From assembly GCF_021130785.1 (NCBI RefSeq), contig NC_060213.1, positions 99,006,501-99,070,500 on the forward strand: DNA of 64,000 nt. The letters are read 5' to 3'. The translations under genes and the position numbers were made by a program. Shown piece after piece: positions 45,355 through 56,559 of the stretch (within the stretch, counting starts at the first letter, position 1; every line of letters starts with the position of its first letter). The notes beneath the pieces were generated by a model. The model was given only the letters and a program-made list of their open reading frames with translations. It had not been told where the DNA came from and did not search any database. Source of the stretch: Homalodisca vitripennis. Its lineage: Eukaryota; Arthropoda; Insecta; Hemiptera; Cicadellidae.

Positions 45355-46810
45355 CTTAGGTTATAGCTTAAAGTATTATTTATTAGTGTATGTATTTGGA
45401 AAAATAATCCTATATATTTTCATAAAATGCTTTCCACATGATATTATAGACCTTTCTTCATTTTGGTCTTGAGTTTGAGCACAAATGAAAATATTCCACA
45501 CGAACAGGTTCAATATCAGATCAAGAATATTTTACTTTCTTTAAATAGGCACGCCAGAATGCTTCTGTACATTCAAATCGGTTGTTTCTGTTTCAAATGA
45601 TGACGTCTGGTTCTAATCCCTTTTTACACATAGATTATTTACTCTAAAATTACTATAGTAACGCATTTATATGTTTATTCACCTCCACTACATTGTAATA
45701 GAATTTAAATAACCATCTTCTAAATAATTTTGTTATTGCTATATAAACACCAGTGGAGATTAAGAGACTGATAAAATTCACCATTGTAGCGATTTAAGTA
45801 TTTTTTTAATATTTTACATTTACAGAAATAAACATGCGATAATACCTAATGTTAATTTATAATATCCGTATATTTATAAGGACGATATTTAATCGATTAT
45901 TTTTAGATTTTGAGTACACAACCTTCTCAAACTTGTTATTTAAAACAAAAAGTGTCAATTTTGGCTTGTTAAAAATCATTTTAAAATATTATACTGAAGA
46001 CTATTGCATACCTATTTTGAATCGCCGACTTATAAATGGTTTTTGTGTATAGCTTTATAAACACCAGTTTAGATTAAGAAATTGTAAAACATCACCATTG
46101 AATTGAGTCTGTTAAGTATTTTGTATTATGTTACATTTAGTGAAATAAACATATTATACTTAATGTTAATTGATAAAAGCCCTACATTTGAAAGCACTTT
46201 TTAATTGATGTTTTTAACATTTAAGATACACAACTTTCTCCAAACTTATACCGTATCAAATTTGACTCATTATAAATCTTTTTCAAATTATTGTACGGTA
46301 AACTAATGCATACTAAGACTTCTTTTTAACAAAATTGAAAGTTACTGGACAAAAACAATTAGAGAAGTTATTTATAGCAGATATTTAATGATATAAAATT
46401 GTGCATTTAATATTATGACTTAAGAGATAGTTGTAGTGATAAATCTTAAGTTTTAACTTATAATTACAATTTTAAACTTTAATTAAATTGATCAGGCCTT
46501 ATTAAAGATCTTATAATTATAAAATATGTTTTATTTTAATGTTTAAATAATAAAATAAATTCTAACATTCAGATATTTTTCTGAATAAGCTATAAATATG
46601 TTTAAAATAAATTTAAATCTTTAGGATTTTTATCAACCATTAGTATAAATTAAATATGAGGTCTTCAAATAATTAGGGATATAATATTTTGGAACTTAAA
46701 ATACTATGGCCGCCTGTACGGACGATTTAAAAACGATTTCGCTATGTCGGATCATAATATATAGGCTATAATTTAGTAAGAGTGTTTCTTGTTTGTTTGG
46801 TAATTTTAAA
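45355..46810 (+). repeat. Segmental block F, copy 2
   Basis: Matches 28415-29535, with an internal partial duplication: the part near 45680-45780 (A-A-A-C-A-C-C-A-G-T) recurs near 46050-46080. The complete, uninterrupted form of the foldback element's target site is at about 45645-45665 (A-T-T-A-T-T-T-A-C-T-C-T-A-A-A-A). No gene is apparent; the frame at 45849-46052 is not claimed. Confidence 0.65.
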
Positions 46811-46939
46811 TAACTCTGTATAATTTTTAAGGAATCGATTGAGTTTTATAGACCATTATTTCTTTTAAGCCGCAGTGATTAGACTTTATTAACGTGTTTT
46901 TTTTATGGGTTTTGTTCCTTTTTCTTTCTACGAGAGATA

Positions 46940-48230
46940 CTGATGCATAATTTCTAGAACCTGAAATCGTTCCAATGTTATTGTTTTATCACGAGACAAA
47001 CAGATAAAATTTGTCATCCTCAGAAAAGGGATCGCTTTTACTTCGCAATTTGTTTTGTTACAGTAATGACTGTAACATTTATAAATTTGATACAGAATCT
47101 CACATTCTAAAACAAAATATGGAAATTTCAGTAGAAGTCAAAGAACCAGCTTTAAATCGATTATATTTCAATTATAATTTTTCAAAAGAGGACTTACGTG
47201 AAACAACTAAAGAAGCCGTTGGCTTTGTTTTGTCTAATACAACGCTGATGAAACTTGGCGATGTGCATTTTCACGCTTAAGCCTAAGAAATTTAAACTTA
47301 ACATAGCAAAGGGGCGTTAAAATTTTGAAAAACAGTTATATAAAAATTAACGTGCTTTAATAAGTCTAGAAGGTAAATATATACAGTGTTTATTATGGAA
47401 TAATGGATTAATATGTATAAAAGACATAAATTACACAATAAGATCAATTCATAAGTTCCAAAGGTTAGTTTAACTGCGCGTGTGCTCAATCAGTGATATT
47501 TTTGCGGATAATGCCGCTGGGATATTCACTGACAGTTATGAGTCAAATGTTTACAATTCGGCATACAGTTTTCGCATTCTAGTAAAAGTTGTAAGTTACA
47601 ATTTATCAAGGATTTTGTCACCGATTCGGTATTTTACCACCTATACTTGGTAAAGCGTAAACTGATATTTTATGTAATGCTAAATGGAACGTCTACGTAG
47701 AAAATACATCGGCCTAAGTGCATGTGTAAGTAGAATTATGTACCTGTACATGTTAGAATGGATATTTTTCCTAATTCGCAGAAAACAGGACTTGGGATTG
47801 GAGCTCCGCCCTAATGGCAATGTGACTTTATTTTAATCTCTTCGTCAGTGATGGAGATTTTGTAAGGGAAATCAAGTCCTGGATCATCACTTCCTGCCAT
47901 AAGTAATACCGTCGGAAAGACTTTTATAAAGGGACCTTTGTTAAGAAATTTATTTTAAAATCCATCTTTTAAATCGCTTGTCGAGCGGGAAATTATGTCA
48001 CTTTTGCAGTGCATTCTGTATTAAAAGACATACTTATCATTCATGACTCGGACGTTTTTGGCCACTGCTTAGACGTTTGCTATACAGCCTTTTTGACCAT
48101 ATTGAATATCCTTAACCATATTACAAAAACCTTTTTCATTTCATGAGAAGGGAAAACCTTATTTTTATAAATTTGTGGACAATTATTTCTAGGACAAGGA
48201 TAAATAGATCGTTAATTTGTCAATGGTATA
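46940..48230 (+). repeat. Segmental block E, copy 4 (contains exon-like frame)
   Basis: The most complete copy of block E: exon-like frame at 47064-47280, C-C-G-C-T-G-G-G-A-T near 47512, T-A-C-A-T-G-T-T-A-G-A-A near 47747 and C-A-T-G-A-C-T-C-G-G-A-C-G near 48041. A short TA run at 48226-48252 follows. It precedes GR copy 3 by about 0.65 kb. Confidence 0.65.
47064..47280 (+). pseudogene. Terminal-exon-like frame of an unidentified gene
   Basis: A splice-acceptor-like site (T-T-T-G-T-T-T-T-G-T-T-A-C-A-G, ending 47063) is followed by an open frame of about 71 codons ending in H-F-H-A and TAA at 47278-47280. The protein has an acidic N-part (Y-K-F-D-T-E-S), a K-E-P-A-L-N-R-L-Y-F stretch, a core K-E-D-L-R-E-T-T-K-E-A and a tail L-M-K-L-G-D-V-H-F-H-A. 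I do not recognise the family. Compared with the copies at 5918 and 24123, one base is missing just before K-E-D-L, so even this open copy may be shifted upstream of that point. No upstream exons could be located. It may be the last exon of a host gene carried along in the duplications, or part of an unrecognised mobile element. Confidence 0.4.
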
Positions 48231-48253
48231 TATATATATAATATATATTTGTA

Positions 48254-48704
48254 GAAAATTGCCATATGCCATATAACATTTAAAATGAGTAACATTTTAT
48301 ATACTTATTCTTTACACTTACATTAACCTTTATAATGCTACTGCAAATTACTGTTTTAAGAGACGTTTAAAAAAATCACATATAAATATGTTACTTAATT
48401 TGTTTTATCTAAAGGACAAAAACCCGCAAAGGTTCACACCTTAAGCATTTAAACCAAAGTTTTGTATGGTAGTATCACAGCAGGATATTATATTACAAGC
48501 TTAAATAATCATACATTTTTCGTCATTTATCATTGATATTTCTTGTAATAAAAAGTGGTGTAATTGATTAAAATAAATTACTTCATTTTCAAAAGTTTTG
48601 TCTACATTGACAAGTTTTTATGAAAATCCACACTAAAAGGTAACTATAGGTTATTAATAAATCAATATTTATAGTAAAACTCCAGTGGTATTAAAACTAA
48701 TATG
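48254..48704. repeat. Block E/GR linker
   Basis: Matches 29930-30384 upstream of GR copy 2 (shared A-A-A-A-T-T-G-C-C-A-T-A-T-G-C-C start and G-T-A-G-T-A-T-C-A-C-A-G-C-A-G). Noncoding. Confidence 0.5.
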
Positions 48705-48888
48705 ATTTATACCCAATGTTTTAATCACATAAAGTGATTGAATTATTGTAATCATATTTGAAAATCCATGACAACGAGTGGCAAATCAATTACGATAAAT
48801 GACTGTAAGAAGAAAATATCGAACGTTTCACTATGACTGAAGAGTAGTGAAGTAACGCCGCAAACCACAGTTCTCACAATTCTCCAGA
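48705..48888 (+). promoter_or_regulatory. Conserved 5' flank of GR copy 3
   Basis: Carries A-A-A-G-T-G-A-T-T-G-A-A-T-T-A-T-T-G-T-A, then C-A-A-C-G-A-G-T-G-G-C-A-A-A-T-C-A, then A-A-A-A-T-A-T-C-G-A-A-C-G-T-T, matching the flank of GR copy 2 and the inverted copies. It is a putative promoter region by conservation only. Confidence 0.5.
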
Positions 48889-50088
48889 ATGCAGGTTTTA
48901 TCAAAAGAAGTAATTTTAACCAGCCATGTTTTTGGGGGATTTTTTCTGACTAACTCTTCTGTGAAAAACAAGGGGCAAGAATTGAGATTTTCTCCATCAT
49001 GGTTCACATGGAGTTTGATCTCTACAGCAGCTCAAGCGACACTCTCGCGTTATTATGTGTATTTCGAATACTTAAATACACAGTCCATCTTGCCCTCTTA
49101 TTGGAATACTAATACTACCACAACTGTAATGATTTTGGAATTTACCTATTTTTCAATGACTTCAGTCTTAGTCTTTCTCAGCAACATCAGAAAATATCAG
49201 TGCTTTGTCAACTTCCACAATATTGTGAAGAGTGTCGAGGAAACTTGGAGTGATATAAGGCATCAGCCACCAGAATCCAAAGTAAACATCAGGATCTTAG
49301 TAACCTACCTTGTCACTGCAGTGCTTGTCACGTACGATGTAGCTACTTGGGGAATAAGTAAAATAAACAAATATGAAAATCGAGTAACGATTACCGTATG
49401 TTATGTGTCTTACTTAAATACTGTATTTAGATTGACTTCTACATTCGTTACTTTTACCGAAGTTACTCAATATTTGTCTAAAAGTTTTAAATACATCAGC
49501 ATCAGGATCGAGCAGGAACTAGCACGCCGGTGTTTCGGACGACCAATGGAAAATCAGTATATGCCATATATTGAGATATCCCAAGAAAGTTCAAACTCAC
49601 AAAAGTGTGAATTGGAATCCCTGATGGACATCTACTGGTTGCTGGTTGATGCTGTACACCAGGCGAATGGCTTCTATTGCGACCAGCTGATGGCCACTAC
49701 CTCTTATTTGTTCTTCAGAATCTTATTTAATCTATATTATTCTGTCTTGACTTTTAATTCAGGTGACTACATAGAGTTTATATGGACGTTCATCTGGGCT
49801 TTGGCTAGCATTAGTTACATGGTGGTGATGGTTCAATCTGCTGCTGACGTCACTAAGTCAGCTGACAAGACGACGATGACGATCTGCAAGACTATCCATA
49901 AGGATATTGATCCTGCTATGAGGACACAGTTGAAGAGGTTCCTTCTACAAGTATCTAACGACAGACCTACATTTTGTGCAATGCACCTCTTCAAAATTAA
50001 AAGCGATATCCTAATTAAGGTGGCAGGAGCAGTGACCACATATTTGGTAATTCTGCTTCAGTTCCAGAATCAGAACGAGGAAATTTAA
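48889..50088 (+). CDS. Gustatory receptor (7tm_7 family), intact single-exon copy 3
   Basis: A 399-residue predicted seven-transmembrane gustatory receptor with no frame interruption. Predicted membrane segments lie near residues 38-60, 75-100, 133-155, 163-187, 260-287, 293-316 and 373-393. The long intracellular region around residues 190-250 carries the strongly conserved block T-Q-Y-L-S-K-S-F-K-Y-I-S. The signature T384-Y385-LVILL-Q391-F392 closes TM7. It sits at the same place in its duplicated unit as the gene at 30597, about 1.6 kb after the (TA)n-containing 5' block. The leader just before the ATG reads C-T-C-C-A-G-A, similar to the other copies. No intron is needed. The gene's own 3' flank is cut about 430 bp after the stop by a transposase relic starting near 50524. 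Confidence 0.92.
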   Translation: MQVLSKEVILTSHVFGGFFLTNSSVKNKGQELRFSPSWFTWSLISTAAQATLSRYYVYFEYLNTQSILPSYWNTNTTTTVMILEFTYFSMTSVLVFLSNIRKYQCFVNFHNIVKSVEETWSDIRHQPPESKVNIRILVTYLVTAVLVTYDVATWGISKINKYENRVTITVCYVSYLNTVFRLTSTFVTFTEVTQYLSKSFKYISIRIEQELARRCFGRPMENQYMPYIEISQESSNSQKCELESLMDIYWLLVDAVHQANGFYCDQLMATTSYLFFRILFNLYYSVLTFNSGDYIEFIWTFIWALASISYMVVMVQSAADVTKSADKTTMTICKTIHKDIDPAMRTQLKRFLLQVSNDRPTFCAMHLFKIKSDILIKVAGAVTTYLVILLQFQNQNEEI

Positions 50089-50523
50089 ACTCGAATGTCA
50101 TCTGAGTTTATGTACAGTATATAATTGCTTTTTTTGAATCCAACATAACTGTTATAGCTACTTGTTTTGTTTACACACGAATCAATGATGACACAAAAGT
50201 TTTATTCTTGAAAAGAATTGTATGTTTTATAAAATATTAATGTTTTTAGGGTTTCAATTCAAATCCGTGTATTCTGAAAAAAAAAAAATTATTTTACTTG
50301 CTTCGGTATATCCTCTAGTGATCATTTTATGTTTTTGGTTACAAGTTTTGCACTTTATAAAAACAGTGTTGCAAACCTATACATTTTAGAAATTAATAAA
50401 ATTTTTCAATATGAAAAGAATTAAGTTTGAAAGCATGCTACGTTCTTACTTTCAACTTGGAAAACATTAGCTTATTTAGAAGACAGCTAGAGCCTTCTCT
50501 CTGTCCATTCTAAGATTTCTAAA
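50089..50523 (+). repeat. Shared 3' flank of GR copy 3
   Basis: Homologous to the 3' flanks of the other GR copies until about 50523, where the match to the paralogues (A-A-G-A-T-T-T-C then C-A-A in the others) is broken by an inserted transposase relic. Confidence 0.6.
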
Positions 50524-50689
50524 TAGTGTGGTACAAAGGGATGCCTTAAAGCTAATGCATGTAATGGAGCATGTAAAAATGAGTGCTCAACATTTTCAGA
50601 AGAAGACAGGCAATGTTTGTTTGATGAATACTAAAAATGAAAAATTATGAGCAGATAAAGAATTGGTTATTTAATTTTATGGTTGAAGT

Positions 50690-52353
50690 TGAAGTTAAAA
50701 GAAAGAGAACCAAAGAGATCGAATCAAGGAGAAAAAAACTATTGAATATTCTTTTCGCATACATGGTATTAAGTAAAAAGTATGCCAGAAGTTTTCAATG
50801 AGCACTTTTGGCATCAGCAAACTGACTTTGAGACACACAATTTCAAATGCAACTACTACTCACACAGTTGGACCAGACATGAGGGGTAAACATACACCCA
50901 AAAACAAGACACCTACAACAGATATGCAAATATTAAAAACATTCATTGAAAATATTCCAGTTGTACCTTCACATTATTGTCAAAAAAATGGAAGAAATTG
51001 TATTTGCCTTCAGAAATTGGCAATCTCGCAAACCTTGAAAGGCTATATAAAAATTATTGTAAAGGAAACAACACAAGGCCTGTTGGCAGAACTGTATTCA
51101 GAAACACATTCAAACAGTATAACTTGGGTTTTCATGTCCCTAAAAAATATAAATGTTCCCATTTTGAAATGGTATGTCAAGTTGGGTTTGATAATTTAGA
51201 TGCATAAGCAAGAGAAAAGTACGAAAAACATAAAAATGACGTTGAGGAGTCTAAAAAATAATTTAGACCGTCTTTTGACCTAAAAAATTATTAAATACAC
51301 CATGTGGGTAGAGTATGTTACTTTATTATTCACGTAAAATATCTGTGTTTAATTTTAAAGTGTATGACAGCAGTACAATAAATGGTTGCTGCTACATATG
51401 GGATGAAACAAAAGGGAAAAAAAGGTCTAATGAAATTTTTACTGCATTAATGGAATATTTACAACATGTTGACCAAAACAGGCCACAAATAATCACAGTT
51501 GCTCTGTACTGTGTTAACTGTTCAGGACAGAAAAAAATAAACAAGTCATAGTTCTGCTACACGCTTTTGAAAACTGCTAAACATATCAAAGGAATAACTC
51601 TGAAATTTCTTATCGCATGTCATACATACATGCCAGCTGATTCAATACATTCAACAATAGACTCTGTCATTAAAAAGAAGATAATTTATGCACCATCTCA
51701 ATGGCCAATAGTCATATCACTGTCCAGGCATTGACCAAAACCCTATTCAGTTTATTCTATGAATTATGATCAATTTAATGACTGGTCAAAATTTGAAGCA
51801 GAATCTAAATGCATAACACAATTATGTAAGCCACTATGTCCTCCAAAAGACTCTTTACATGTAAAGAACACTGAAATTATGCATAATGAACAGTTCACTT
51901 TTAAGGCAAGAGGAAATTTAACCACAAAAAGAAAACGTGATGAAAAGAGTTCTGAAGGAAAAGAAGTTGTAAATAAAAAGAAGAAGGTAGGTAAATCTAA
52001 AAATCTGCAACGAAAACCGTTGAGGATTTTTCAACGTTACCTCAGTGTACTTTAAAACAAATTGCAAGTCAGTGTTTTTTAAGTACAGTTATATTGCTGA
52101 AGAAGGAGATGAACAAGAATTCATATTTCAATACCCCTTGAAAGACGTTAAACTCAAGAAATGTTACACAGGAAATCTACCAATTTCTACTTTGAAGTAC
52201 AAGGATCTGCAGAAACTTTGCAAACAAAACGCGATAAGCCAAATATACAATGAAGAATATAGACGAATTATTCATTATAACTCTGTGACAGATTACCTTG
52301 TAGAAACAGATGAAGAAGATGAAGATACTGAGGATGGTACTATACAGACTTGA
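50690..52353 (+). pseudogene. DDE-type DNA-transposase relic (family not named)
   Basis: Collinear pieces of one transposase in shifting frames. The N-part has a helix-turn-helix-like S-T-F-G-I-S-K-L-T-L, then D-M-R-G-K-H-T-P-K-N-K-T-P. The middle has S-H-Y-C, L-Y-L-P-S-E-I, R-T-V-F-R-N-T-F and F-H-V-P-K-K-Y-K-C, a probable zinc-binding motif. The catalytic part has L-L-Y-Y-S-R-K, A-L-Y-C-V-N-C-S-G-Q (where relatives have an Asp in Y-C-D) and C-H-T-Y-M-P-A-D-S-I-H. The tail has S-M-N-Y-D-Q-F-N-D-W and K-Y-K-D-L-Q-K-L-C, then an acidic end. Stops occur in nearly every segment. It disrupts the GR copy 3 3' flank at about 50524. I recall similar transposase-like proteins in many insects but cannot name the superfamily. 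Terminal repeats were not found. Confidence 0.6.
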
Positions 52354-52989
52354 GTATTTTTCAAATTAAGTGAACGTAACAATGTAAATTTAAATTTTTG
52401 TAGTAACAAACACGTTATTTGAAAGGACTCAGCTTTTGTAAAAATATAAGTTGGTTAGTGTTGTTTAGTTTATCAAACACTAATTCAATATTGGAAATAA
52501 AACACATACTGTATGTTTGTAGTTAGCGCTATCATTTATCTTTTGTTTTCACCTGCACTATTTATTATCCATAAGAATTAATGCAAAAACAACAAGCAAA
52601 AGTCATAAACATAATTTAGTAAAAATATAAAATGTGGGGTTACATTTTAAAATAACATCCACACGAATAAAATAATACTCCGATATTTTCTTCATCACTT
52701 ATTCTGTGGGTGTGCCAAAAGTGGATTAAAGCAAAATATAGTATCTACCAGTGAAAATATTGTATGTGCCAGGTAGTAATTATTTTTAACGTGTACACAG
52801 TATCTTAAGTCCCATTGTTAATAGAAATATACTATTTAACTATGGTTTGAGGTTATAGTTCATAAGATACGATATTTTGACATTATGTTACAAAAAAATT
52901 TGAGTTATTGAGTATAATATTTATTTTTTATTTTGTTATTTCTTCCTGCTGAAAAGTTTGGCTATCTGGTACTTACGATACTTTGCCTT
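52354..52989. other. Probable 3' part of the transposase element; no gene
   Basis: AT-rich sequence between the transposase relic and block D. The right terminus of the element should be here (before about 52985), but I could not find a repeat matching the left side near 50524. Confidence 0.35.
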
Positions 52990-53795
52990 GCAAGGGACGA
53001 TATGGTAATAAGACAGTCCTCGTAATGGCTTCGTTCCGTAGTTATGACGTCGTGAAATACGTGACCAAATATAATTTCTAATAAACAGTGGTAAATACCA
53101 TTGAAATTTTCTTTTTTATCTCTAATTGAGATAGAAATACACTAAACTTATTTTTATGTTTTATGAAAATTAAACATTAAATGAATGTGAAACAGTAACA
53201 AAAATCGTTTAAAGCAGCTTTACATTATAATAACATAGAAATAATGTTTAATTTGCATAATTAAAGGATAAAATAATTTTTCGGTTTTTATTTGAAACAA
53301 AATTCTTTATATATTAAGCATCAACTCTAAAAAAAAAAGGTTTTAGAAAAACATCGAAATTTAAGATTTGTTTATATTATTTTACTTACAAAGGCCTCAG
53401 CTGCATGCCCGGGTGGCATTGTCAGCAATTTCACACACGTCACTAGTGAATGTGCATGTGTGAATACGCTCATAATATAACATTTGTTCATGCTATGCTG
53501 GTACTGTTAAAGTTTTGTGTAGTGTGAAACCGTATTATTGAGTTTATATATGGCATAGCCTTACAAGGGCAGAATAATATAATTGGATAAAACTCCTTAA
53601 AAGTACTCAGTAAGGAAACCTTGGAACACGCAGTCTTGTACCAATCCAACTCAATGTAAAATATAAAAACTTTCAAAACTTAGCTTCCATATAAAATCTG
53701 TGCGCCAACCATTGAAATCTTAGGTAATGTCGACAAAGAAACCTAATAGCAGAGTGAGTATTGTTGTTTTTTGTATACGATACGGCTGATCCCAG
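52990..53795 (+). repeat. Segmental block D, copy 2 (uninterrupted by LINE A and the MULE-like element)
   Basis: Collinear with 32590-33386 + 34978-35078 + 36557-36742. It shows the empty sites of LINE A (about 53490) and of the MULE-like element (about 53594). Part of the block present in copy 1 (about 33050-33300) is deleted here. Confidence 0.7.
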
Positions 53796-54390
53796 GTCAT
53801 TGAAGGAAGAGGTGAATTATATAGTTGCTTTAAGATCCTTTTACCTATATACTGACCTTTTACCAATATACAAAATTGTGTATCACGAAATATTTCCGAT
53901 GTCGTACAACAACTTAAGTAAACTGTATTTCTAAATGCACAAATAACGACCACAATTAAATGCTGATAGAAACCACATGCATTACGCGTAAGAGTAACTT
54001 GGCATTATATTACACTATTAAGACATATATTTTGGATAATCATGATCATTTTTGTTTTACAGGCATAGCGCTTTAATTTATCTCAATATATTTACTCGTT
54101 TTATATAATTCATTTGTTATATTGTATTTATTTATTAAATATTATTTTATATAATTATTTTTATTTTATAGTATTTATTATGTGTTGTTAGCCAATTATT
54201 GTGTATAATTCACAAATTCGTCTGTAAAGTCATTATTATATAAGTTTAAAAAATCATTTAATACTAGTTAATAATTTTATCTCAAGGCGTTATGTACGCA
54301 GATTGAATTAAATGAGTGTGCTGCAGATATTGCCTCTCATTTAATGAAGTTAATATTGTATGTATATAAAATCGATTGCCATAGAATGGC
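53796..54390 (+). repeat. Segmental block A, copy 3, first part
   Basis: Matches 40600-41180. It shows the empty LINE B site near 53800. Ends where a transposase relic is inserted. Confidence 0.65.
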
Positions 54391-54624
54391 TGAGAAGCCA
54401 AGGGGTATAAGTGTATTGAAGTTTCTTTTGAAAAAACTCAGTTTAAAGTTAAATTGTTATAATCAAATCCAGGCAAAATCATGGTCATAAAAACCAGTAT
54501 ATTTTTAATTTTGTATAATTCTATATTAACATAAAAACAAAGATTATTAGGGTTTTCATCTTCTTATTCTATGTTATAAAGCAATATTTGATAAAAGTCA
54601 TTACTTTTACCCCTTGACTTCTGA
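54391..54624. repeat. Short inverted-repeat unit (MITE-like or transposon end)
   Basis: A-G-A-A-G-C-C-A-A-G-G-G-G-T-A-T-A-A-G-T at 54393-54412 is the inverse of the sequence at about 54602-54621, matching at 18 of 20 positions. The enclosed 190 bp are AT-rich. It may be a MITE or one terminus of the transposase relic to its right. Confidence 0.5.
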
Positions 54625-54739
54625 CAGGAATGAGGAAGTACCGAAACAAAAGATATAAGTAAATGTTTAATTTATTTTTACAATATAAGGTAGCTAAAAA
54701 AATATAAAGTCTTTATTAAAAGTCTTTGATGTACCACTT

Positions 54740-55375
54740 GCCGCAGAACTATTCTGAGTCACTGCTGTAAACGTTTTCTTGTTGTAGAGCTTCATCATCA
54801 TCCTCATCACGACTTGGTTGTCCCTCTCGAGCCACCTCTTGTTCTTTTTGGATCTTCTGTCTGGTGTTCAAGATTTCCCTCATAGTCCAATTATCTGTAA
54901 AACTGGTGATGTACTGGAGGTGCAAATTGTAGCAGACCAACAAGGTCTTTGTATTTTCATGCCTTTATTTTCTTTCTGTTTAGTTTAGGAACAAGAGATA
55001 GCAATGTCTCATGGATCCTTTCCAACATTTTTTGCAAGCATGCTGTACTCTGAAAAATGTATTTCTGGTTTAAATGTACACTTGTGGAACAAAGTCCAAG
55101 GACTTCCCTTTCTGAACTGCAGCTACTGCATGTTTTAATATGTTTTAATCCCCTTAACAGCTTTCACAAAATATTTGTTAACGGGATTCAGACTAAGTAA
55201 GTCTTCATCCAACATTTTCTTAACCACTCCAACTTTTTACTTGTTGCCTCTATGATTTCTCCCCAATCATTAGGAACGAAAACATCTCTCTTGGTGTTCT
55301 TCTTGGTACTTTCAACCTTACTGAAGTCTCGGACACAATGGCTGAGAGTTGTAGGAATGACCGGGTTATTTTAAT
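54740..55375 (-). pseudogene. Transposase C-terminal relic (related to the 50.7-kb family)
   Basis: Minus-strand pieces read V-F-V-P-N-D-W near 55280, then K-Y-K-D-L-V-G-L-L-Q-F-A-P-P-V-H-H near 54940-54890. The remainder is charged, and the C-terminus is very acidic (D-E-D-D-D-E-A, then Y-S-S-D-S-E). The K-Y-K-D-L module and acidic tail parallel the end of the transposase relic at 50690-52353, so it is probably a second, different member of the same broad group. The catalytic part is missing. It interrupts block A copy 3 between about 54385 and 55376. Confidence 0.45.
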
Positions 55376-56426
55376 TGTAAGTTATTATTGCACTGGGGAG
55401 AAAGACAAAGTGTAGTATACCACATACCTCGAGGTTGGGTTTTAAGTTGGAATGTAATAACTGATGCAGAATTCAACAACATTAATTATCGTATATAATA
55501 AATTTATTTTATTTTATAATTCCCGGACAGTAAAAATTAAGTAATGTCATAGAAGCTAATCAATCGACAAGCAAATAACGCCTTATGTCTGAGGTTAAAG
55601 TGTCCTCTTGTAAAAGTAACATTTATTGGCGATTACCAATATACTGCATGGTATTTTGTATATACAGTATTCAGATACGGGGATACTAGTGTAATATTCA
55701 GATTTGACTGATTTCATACTGTCTAACTTATTCAGAATTTAAGTATATTAGATATTCAATAATAAAATGTTTCCAAAAAACGTTATAGCATATTATTGAA
55801 TTTTGATTCCCAGGGAAGTTAATTCAGATGAATATGACTACTCCATTTCAAATAAAATAACTGCATTATTTATATCAGGATTATGACTAAGAATATATTA
55901 TTAAGAATACAGATGGTATCTATCACTATAGAACTTACAAAAGTGAATGGATATGGCGAAAGGACTCTTTAAGACGGCATAACAAATAATTGGACATTAC
56001 CTTGGGCTCCTAACAATGGTTTACGTTTACGATGGTTACATTAAATCGTAGGCAAAACTTAATAGATATTAAATAACCTATAGGAGCAAAATTTATTGCT
56101 AATGCTTTATGAATGGTAAATATTTGCGTTTATATTCTAAGCTAATAATCATGATACAACAACCGTCATCATATAATACTGCAGTCACAAAATTAATGCA
56201 GCGTACATACAGTATAATTCAATATTATATGAGTACCAGTTGTACTGTAGTACTGAAACACTTCAGCCAAGTCTTCAAATGATTATGCAATAAGTATTCT
56301 ATGAAAATCAGTAGAAAATAAGAAACAAATTTGATAGCACCAAGATTACAACTAAAAAGGTTGTATAAAGATTTTTTCCGTGTAACCAAGTACTAAATAC
56401 CAATCTTCATTCCCCTTACCACCAAA
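55376..56426 (+). repeat. Segmental block A, copy 3, second part
   Basis: Matches 43330-44440 at good identity and lacks both LINE C and the TA microsatellite. Noncoding. Confidence 0.65.
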
Positions 56427-56559
56427 TACAGTTCGAGGACTTTAGCTGTGCGCGTGACCTTGAGTGTGTGGTGATAGGCGGAAGGGGTGGCGGGGTACCG
56501 TTATGCACTGCGTCCCGAAAACATTTCCTGTGACTCATGGGTAAAACCCTCCTATCAGG

